Shown one piece after another: positions 5,252 through 8,900 of a DNA stretch of 8,900 nt (its first letter is position 1; each line of letters begins with the position of its first letter). The notes under the pieces were generated by a model. That model ran no database searches. It had not been told where the DNA came from and saw only the letters and a list, made by a program, of their open reading frames with translations. A program made the position numbers and the translations under genes. The DNA lies in assembly GCA_030627625.1 (NCBI GenBank), contig DAOURR010000074.1, positions 1-8,900 on the forward strand. Direction: 5' to 3'. The DNA comes from UBA3103 sp002365855. Its GTDB lineage: Bacteria > Bacillota > Desulfotomaculia > Desulfotomaculales > Pelotomaculaceae.

Positions 5252-6804
5252 GCCAGAACCTCCACAAAAGGAATAATTACTTCTTCCGGATGGATTCCCC
5301 CGTGACTTATCGCAGTGTCATTTTTATTACCAAACATGCCTCTGCCGGCGGGAAAAACAGCAACACTATCGCCAAAAAGATTGTTGTTATCATAAATATA
5401 AACATCCTCTTTATCCCGGGCAAATTCTTCAGCCAGAAGTTTATTGGGGTACATCAGCACACGTTTGGCCCTCTCTTCCACCAACCATTTTGTGACCTTG
5501 TGGCCATTGCCCCGGCACCATACCGTACCGTGATCAGCCGTTATAAATACACGGTAATCTTTATCTAAGAACCTCTCCACCATATCAGCCAAGCCAGAAT
5601 GCTGCAAATGCTCCATTAAATTTTTCTGCATCAGCCGCTTATGATCCTGAACGTAGATCATGGAGTGGGCAACATCGTCCACCAGATTATTAATCAGTCC
5701 AATATATTCATAACCCGCGTATTCTCCGCGCCACCTGCCGTCCACATGCATAAACATCCCGGCCGGGCGCGTTCGCCCTCCCGGCCAGTTGGTGCGGACA
5801 AACTGCAGAAAACCTTTATTTTCCTCAATACGGTCTTTGGCTGCGCTCCTGCCGCAGAACAACGCCCGCCTTGATATCCCGGTCAAGGTCGGTACCAGAG
5901 CAAAAACGGCCATTTCATTGAAGCTGCGGACACCCCGCTCCGCAAAATATTGCTTTAGGCAGAACCATTCTTGAAAACCCATACCATCCATACAAAGTAA
6001 TACTTTTTTTGATGGTGGCAGGTAAGCAAGGTAGTGCAAAGCCTTGTCTATAGTAGTAGGCCCGGTAGTAAAACTGTCGTAAAACAGCTTGTGATAAGAA
6101 CTTTTTATATATTTCTCAAACCGCTGGCATATAATTTGATCTAGACTGTCGATTTCCGGCAGATCAGCTTCAACCAGGCAGTGCCAATAGGATAATTCGC
6201 CCCAAGCTGGCCCCAGCGCTTTCCAGTCAACATCCGCCGCCATCAACATCTCTTTTATCCTTTTGACAAGCAGCGCACAACAGTATGCTGAATCACTCCT
6301 GCCGTCAGCACCAGGAATGCCAAAAATCGGCCGGTCTTCGTTACCATATGGTTTTGAACTTTTTACCTGAGACGCCAGCCATTTAGCAACCAACTTACAC
6401 GTTTCTTCTTCCCCGACCATGCTAAGTGAACATTCAATATCCTTATAACCTTCAAAGATAGTCTGATATTGGACAGCAGGCACTTTTTTCAATACGGAAG
6501 CATTAAGCTTGGGAAATATATCTTTAAGCTGCCAATGGATAACGTCTGAGTTTGCCTCAACATCATAAGGAATGTATGAAACATTCGATGTTTTAAAAAT
6601 TAAAATCCGCCTGTCTGTATTAGCAAGAAGAAAACGCCTGAGGGTTAACTCACCATTATAATCATGGAGAGCAAACTTATCTTCCAGGATCGATCTAATG
6701 TCTTGCGCCTGTCCCAGATTGTCGGTATCATTAACGATTAGCCTGGTATTATATGATTGACTTATTTTTTTAAGTAAAAGCTGATACCATTTCTCTTGCA
6801 TCAT
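5248..6804 (-). CDS. pglZ: PglZ-domain protein (alkaline phosphatase superfamily), phage-defence type
   Basis: This 518-aa protein has a C-terminal PglZ domain, named after the phage growth limitation system and shared by all BREX systems. The fold belongs to the alkaline phosphatase superfamily. The metal-site motifs are in the expected order: VLLCMDGMG (268-276, Asp273), the nucleophile-region VPTLTGISRRALFCG (304-318), DDVAHSM (376-382), ITADHGTV (421-428, Asp424 and His425), and ISHGGIHPEEVIIPFVE (499-515, His501). The key residues look intact, so the active site could bind metal. The N-terminal 240 residues carry no motif I recognise and probably bind partners. At 518 aa it is shorter than many BREX PglZ proteins. 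The ATG overlaps the helicase stop (ATGA) with GTGGAG 5 nt upstream. It sits between the helicase and the 236-aa protein, which points to a multi-protein defence complex. Molecular substrate is unknown. Confidence 0.92.
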   Translation of the reverse strand: MMQEKWYQLLLKKISQSYNTRLIVNDTDNLGQAQDIRSILEDKFALHDYNGELTLRRFLLANTDRRILIFKTSNVSYIPYDVEANSDVIHWQLKDIFPKLNASVLKKVPAVQYQTIFEGYKDIECSLSMVGEEETCKLVAKWLASQVKSSKPYGNEDRPIFGIPGADGRSDSAYCCALLVKRIKEMLMAADVDWKALGPAWGELSYWHCLVEADLPEIDSLDQIICQRFEKYIKSSYHKLFYDSFTTGPTTIDKALHYLAYLPPSKKVLLCMDGMGFQEWFCLKQYFAERGVRSFNEMAVFALVPTLTGISRRALFCGRSAAKDRIEENKGFLQFVRTNWPGGRTRPAGMFMHVDGRWRGEYAGYEYIGLINNLVDDVAHSMIYVQDHKRLMQKNLMEHLQHSGLADMVERFLDKDYRVFITADHGTVWCRGNGHKVTKWLVEERAKRVLMYPNKLLAEEFARDKEDVYIYDNNNLFGDSVAVFPAGRGMFGNKNDTAISHGGIHPEEVIIPFVEVLA

Positions 6805-8900
6805 ACAAACTCCACATAAGCAATTTGCTCTAAGTTAAGTGACGGCACTACCTGTCTGCGCCGCTCCCGTTCCCTTCGTTTGGCACTCCGTTCATCTGCC
6901 AGCTCTCTCATTTTGGCATTACGAATATTTTCAACAGCAATCCTCATAATTGCCGTTTCTTTGTCCATGTAGAACTTTTCAAATTTAACTTCCTCTTCTT
7001 GTAACTTGTCAGCTATTCGGCCTTTTACCTCATAAAATACCGTCTCTGCTCTTTGCCTCACCGCATCATCTGCCAGATGCCTTGCATGATCTATATCGTA
7101 AGGGATCTCACCGATAACAAGGTCAGAACAGCTGATACGGTTAAAATCGTGAAAATATTTTGCAATACGGCTATTGACCAGTCCCGTACCTGTTGCAAAA
7201 CTGACAAAGCACGGCAGTAAATAATAGTCATACGGGTCTATATAATTGGTAACCTTAAGCCGGTGTATAAATAAAAAACCTTTATCCCCTTTAAATTTTT
7301 CCTCCTTTACCAAAAGCTTCGCGGTTGTATCCACTTGCAGTTCATCCGCCAGGCTGCTCATTAGATCCATAATAAACGGGTTATTGAAGCTTAATAGTTC
7401 GCAATTCTCCATGTCCAAGGAATACTTTTGCTGAAATATCACATTTTGCATGTGTTTGCCGGTTCTAGGATCCTGAAAATAATAAAATCCTGTCTTATGC
7501 TTATATTGATTCAATGTGCTGCCGTAAGCCTGAAGATACAATTCCGTAAGCTGCTTTGCCTTTAGTGACCGTTTATCAATATCATGCTGCGAAACATTGT
7601 ATTTTTCACCCAAGTTTGAAAACGGAAGGGCTAACTGCTCCTCCTCTATGATTGCCTTGGCCCTGTCAAAAATTTGCCGCGCTGTTTCTTCAAGAGCAGC
7701 CGCATCCTGCCGTCGTTTTACCAATGCGTCCATATAAATTTTTTCAAAATTAAATTCATCCTGCAGAGTGCTTAATATATCGGCCAGTTTATCCTCACCA
7801 TTGCTAAATTCCCTGCGGATCGTTGCCAGTTTGCTTTCCAAGACATTTCTTACGCGTTCTTCTACCGTATCAGCTAACTGAAAATTAACTACCTTAACGT
7901 CATGCTCCTGTCCGATCCGGTCAATGCGGCCATTTCGCTGTTCCAAACGCATCGGGTTCCAGGGCAGGTCGTAATGAATCATCACCCAGCAAAACTGCAG
8001 GTTAATGCCCTCACCACCCGCGTCGGTACTGATCAGAAACTGTGCTTCGTCACGAAAGCGCTCCAGCTGGATGATCCTGTCTTCCGATGACATTTGGCCA
8101 TGAATTAAAGTAGTAGCATAACCCAGATTATTCAAGCAGTCACGTAAATACACCTGTGTTTCTACAAACTCAGTAAAAATAATGAATTTGAGTTTAGGAT
8201 TGTTTTCCCGGATTTTAAACTCATCGACGATCTCAAGCAGTTTTATAAATTTCACATCGTTGCGCCCTAATGACGCTCTCTGTGCAAGAGACACGCAGTT
8301 CCTCAGCGCCGTGATTTCGGACATTAGCGAATCAGCTTGAGCCTGCGGCAGCATGCTGTTTGCTAATCTCTGGAGTTCAATCAACTGCTCTTCTGCCGGT
8401 AAGTCCTCTAGATGTTCCCAGTTTACGTCATCCGGCTCATCTCGTCCTGCCTGAATAATATTCCGCTGAATATCCTCCAGCACCATCAGCCGTTTAGACA
8501 GGGATTTATAAATAGCACGGGAACTGCTGCTGACCATACGCTGGTATATGAGCAGTAGGAACATTAAAGTCCGGTTATTTTGACAGCTGGCTATTTCATA
8601 AAATAATGTAACATAATCGGTAACTGCCTGGTATAAATCAAGCTCTATCTTATCCTTTTCCTCGTCCCGCTTGATCAGGCACAAAGATGTAATCCTCTGC
8701 TTAAAAATACGGTTTCCGGCAAAATCAACAACCGCTCGCTTATTATTGCGAACTGTCACTTTTTGAACATTTTCTGCTGATAGGTCACTGTTTTTATAAA
8801 ACAGGTAAGGATCGATAAGGTGGAGCAAGTTCCTGAATTTAGAAGAACTTCCCTGGTGCGGTGTTGCAGTGAGCAGGAGAAAAACTGGCGCTGCTTCGGA
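6801..8900 (-). CDS. SNF2/RapA-like DEAD/DEAH-type helicase, C-terminal part (5' cut by window edge)
   Basis: This is the C-terminal 699 residues of a superfamily 2 helicase/translocase. The reading frame is open to the right edge, so the TTG at 8828 is not the start. Numbering from the first visible codon, the motifs are LLLTATPHQG (8-17, motif III), IIFTEF (240-245, motif IV region), LIHGQM (265-270), STDAGGEGINLQ (291-302, motif V) and QRNGRIDRIGQ (321-331, motif VI with the arginine fingers). A long accessory region follows, ending in a very basic segment KRRERERRR near the C-terminus. Walker A and DExx motifs must lie beyond 8900. In PglZ-containing defence loci such a helicase (for example the HII type of BREX) stands next to pglZ; DISARM DrmD is a related helicase, but DISARM lacks pglZ. 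The stop overlaps the PglZ gene start by 4 bp. Confidence 0.92.
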   Translation of the reverse strand, partial: SEAAPVFLLLTATPHQGSSSKFRNLLHLIDPYLFYKNSDLSAENVQKVTVRNNKRAVVDFAGNRIFKQRITSLCLIKRDEEKDKIELDLYQAVTDYVTLFYEIASCQNNRTLMFLLLIYQRMVSSSSRAIYKSLSKRLMVLEDIQRNIIQAGRDEPDDVNWEHLEDLPAEEQLIELQRLANSMLPQAQADSLMSEITALRNCVSLAQRASLGRNDVKFIKLLEIVDEFKIRENNPKLKFIIFTEFVETQVYLRDCLNNLGYATTLIHGQMSSEDRIIQLERFRDEAQFLISTDAGGEGINLQFCWVMIHYDLPWNPMRLEQRNGRIDRIGQEHDVKVVNFQLADTVEERVRNVLESKLATIRREFSNGEDKLADILSTLQDEFNFEKIYMDALVKRRQDAAALEETARQIFDRAKAIIEEEQLALPFSNLGEKYNVSQHDIDKRSLKAKQLTELYLQAYGSTLNQYKHKTGFYYFQDPRTGKHMQNVIFQQKYSLDMENCELLSFNNPFIMDLMSSLADELQVDTTAKLLVKEEKFKGDKGFLFIHRLKVTNYIDPYDYYLLPCFVSFATGTGLVNSRIAKYFHDFNRISCSDLVIGEIPYDIDHARHLADDAVRQRAETVFYEVKGRIADKLQEEEVKFEKFYMDKETAIMRIAVENIRNAKMRELADERSAKRRERERRRQVVPSLNLEQIAYVEFV

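Noticed and set aside
5056..5568. 170-aa + strand reading frame across the PglZ/236-aa gene junction
   Set aside because: It lies antisense to two well-supported genes, has no recognisable domain, and reads as a low-complexity shadow translation.
3486..8900. Classification as DISARM
   Set aside because: The helicase is DrmD-like in general type, but no DrmA, DrmB or DrmC is visible and PglZ is not part of DISARM.

Overview
The window suggests a Gram-positive Firmicute, most likely an anaerobic clostridial or Peptococcaceae-type genome. The basis is a set of small genes matching the Firmicutes families DUF1659, DUF2922 and YvrJ, together with strong G-rich ribosome binding sites at almost every start. 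No rRNA, tRNA, CRISPR array, integrase or transposase was seen. The organism assignment is an inference from gene content only.

Layout. (1) Positions 3-1819, + strand: a restriction-modification pair. The C-terminal part of a DNA cytosine-5 methyltransferase runs in from the left edge. Two bases after its stop follows a DUF4928-like protein, the probable cognate restriction enzyme. (2) Positions 1820-1949: an AT-rich spacer between convergent genes, with two short palindromes. (3) Positions 1950-3427, - strand: a small-gene cassette read DUF1659, DUF2922, YvrJ, M15 peptidase. It has a sigma-A-type promoter at 3399-3427 and a leader with two hairpins. Rho-independent terminators follow DUF2922 and YvrJ. 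(4) Positions 3486-8900, - strand: a PglZ defence-type operon read SNF2/RapA-like helicase (cut by the right edge), PglZ-domain protein, an unrecognised 236-aa protein and a DUF932-like protein. The first three overlap by 4 bp (ATGA), so they are probably translationally coupled. The DUF932 gene follows after a 71-bp gap and uses a TTG start.

How the parts relate. The two ends look like parts of a defence island: a type II-like restriction-modification system and a PglZ/helicase system. The second resembles the helicase-PglZ-small protein end of BREX-type loci, but no BrxC/PglY-like ATPase or PglX-like methyltransferase is visible; they could lie beyond position 8900. Between them sits a cassette of tiny proteins of unknown function, ending in a holin-sized membrane protein and a cell-wall peptidase. 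The features I consider least explained are the PglZ operon with its unrecognised third gene and DUF932 fourth gene, and the small-gene cassette with its structured leader.
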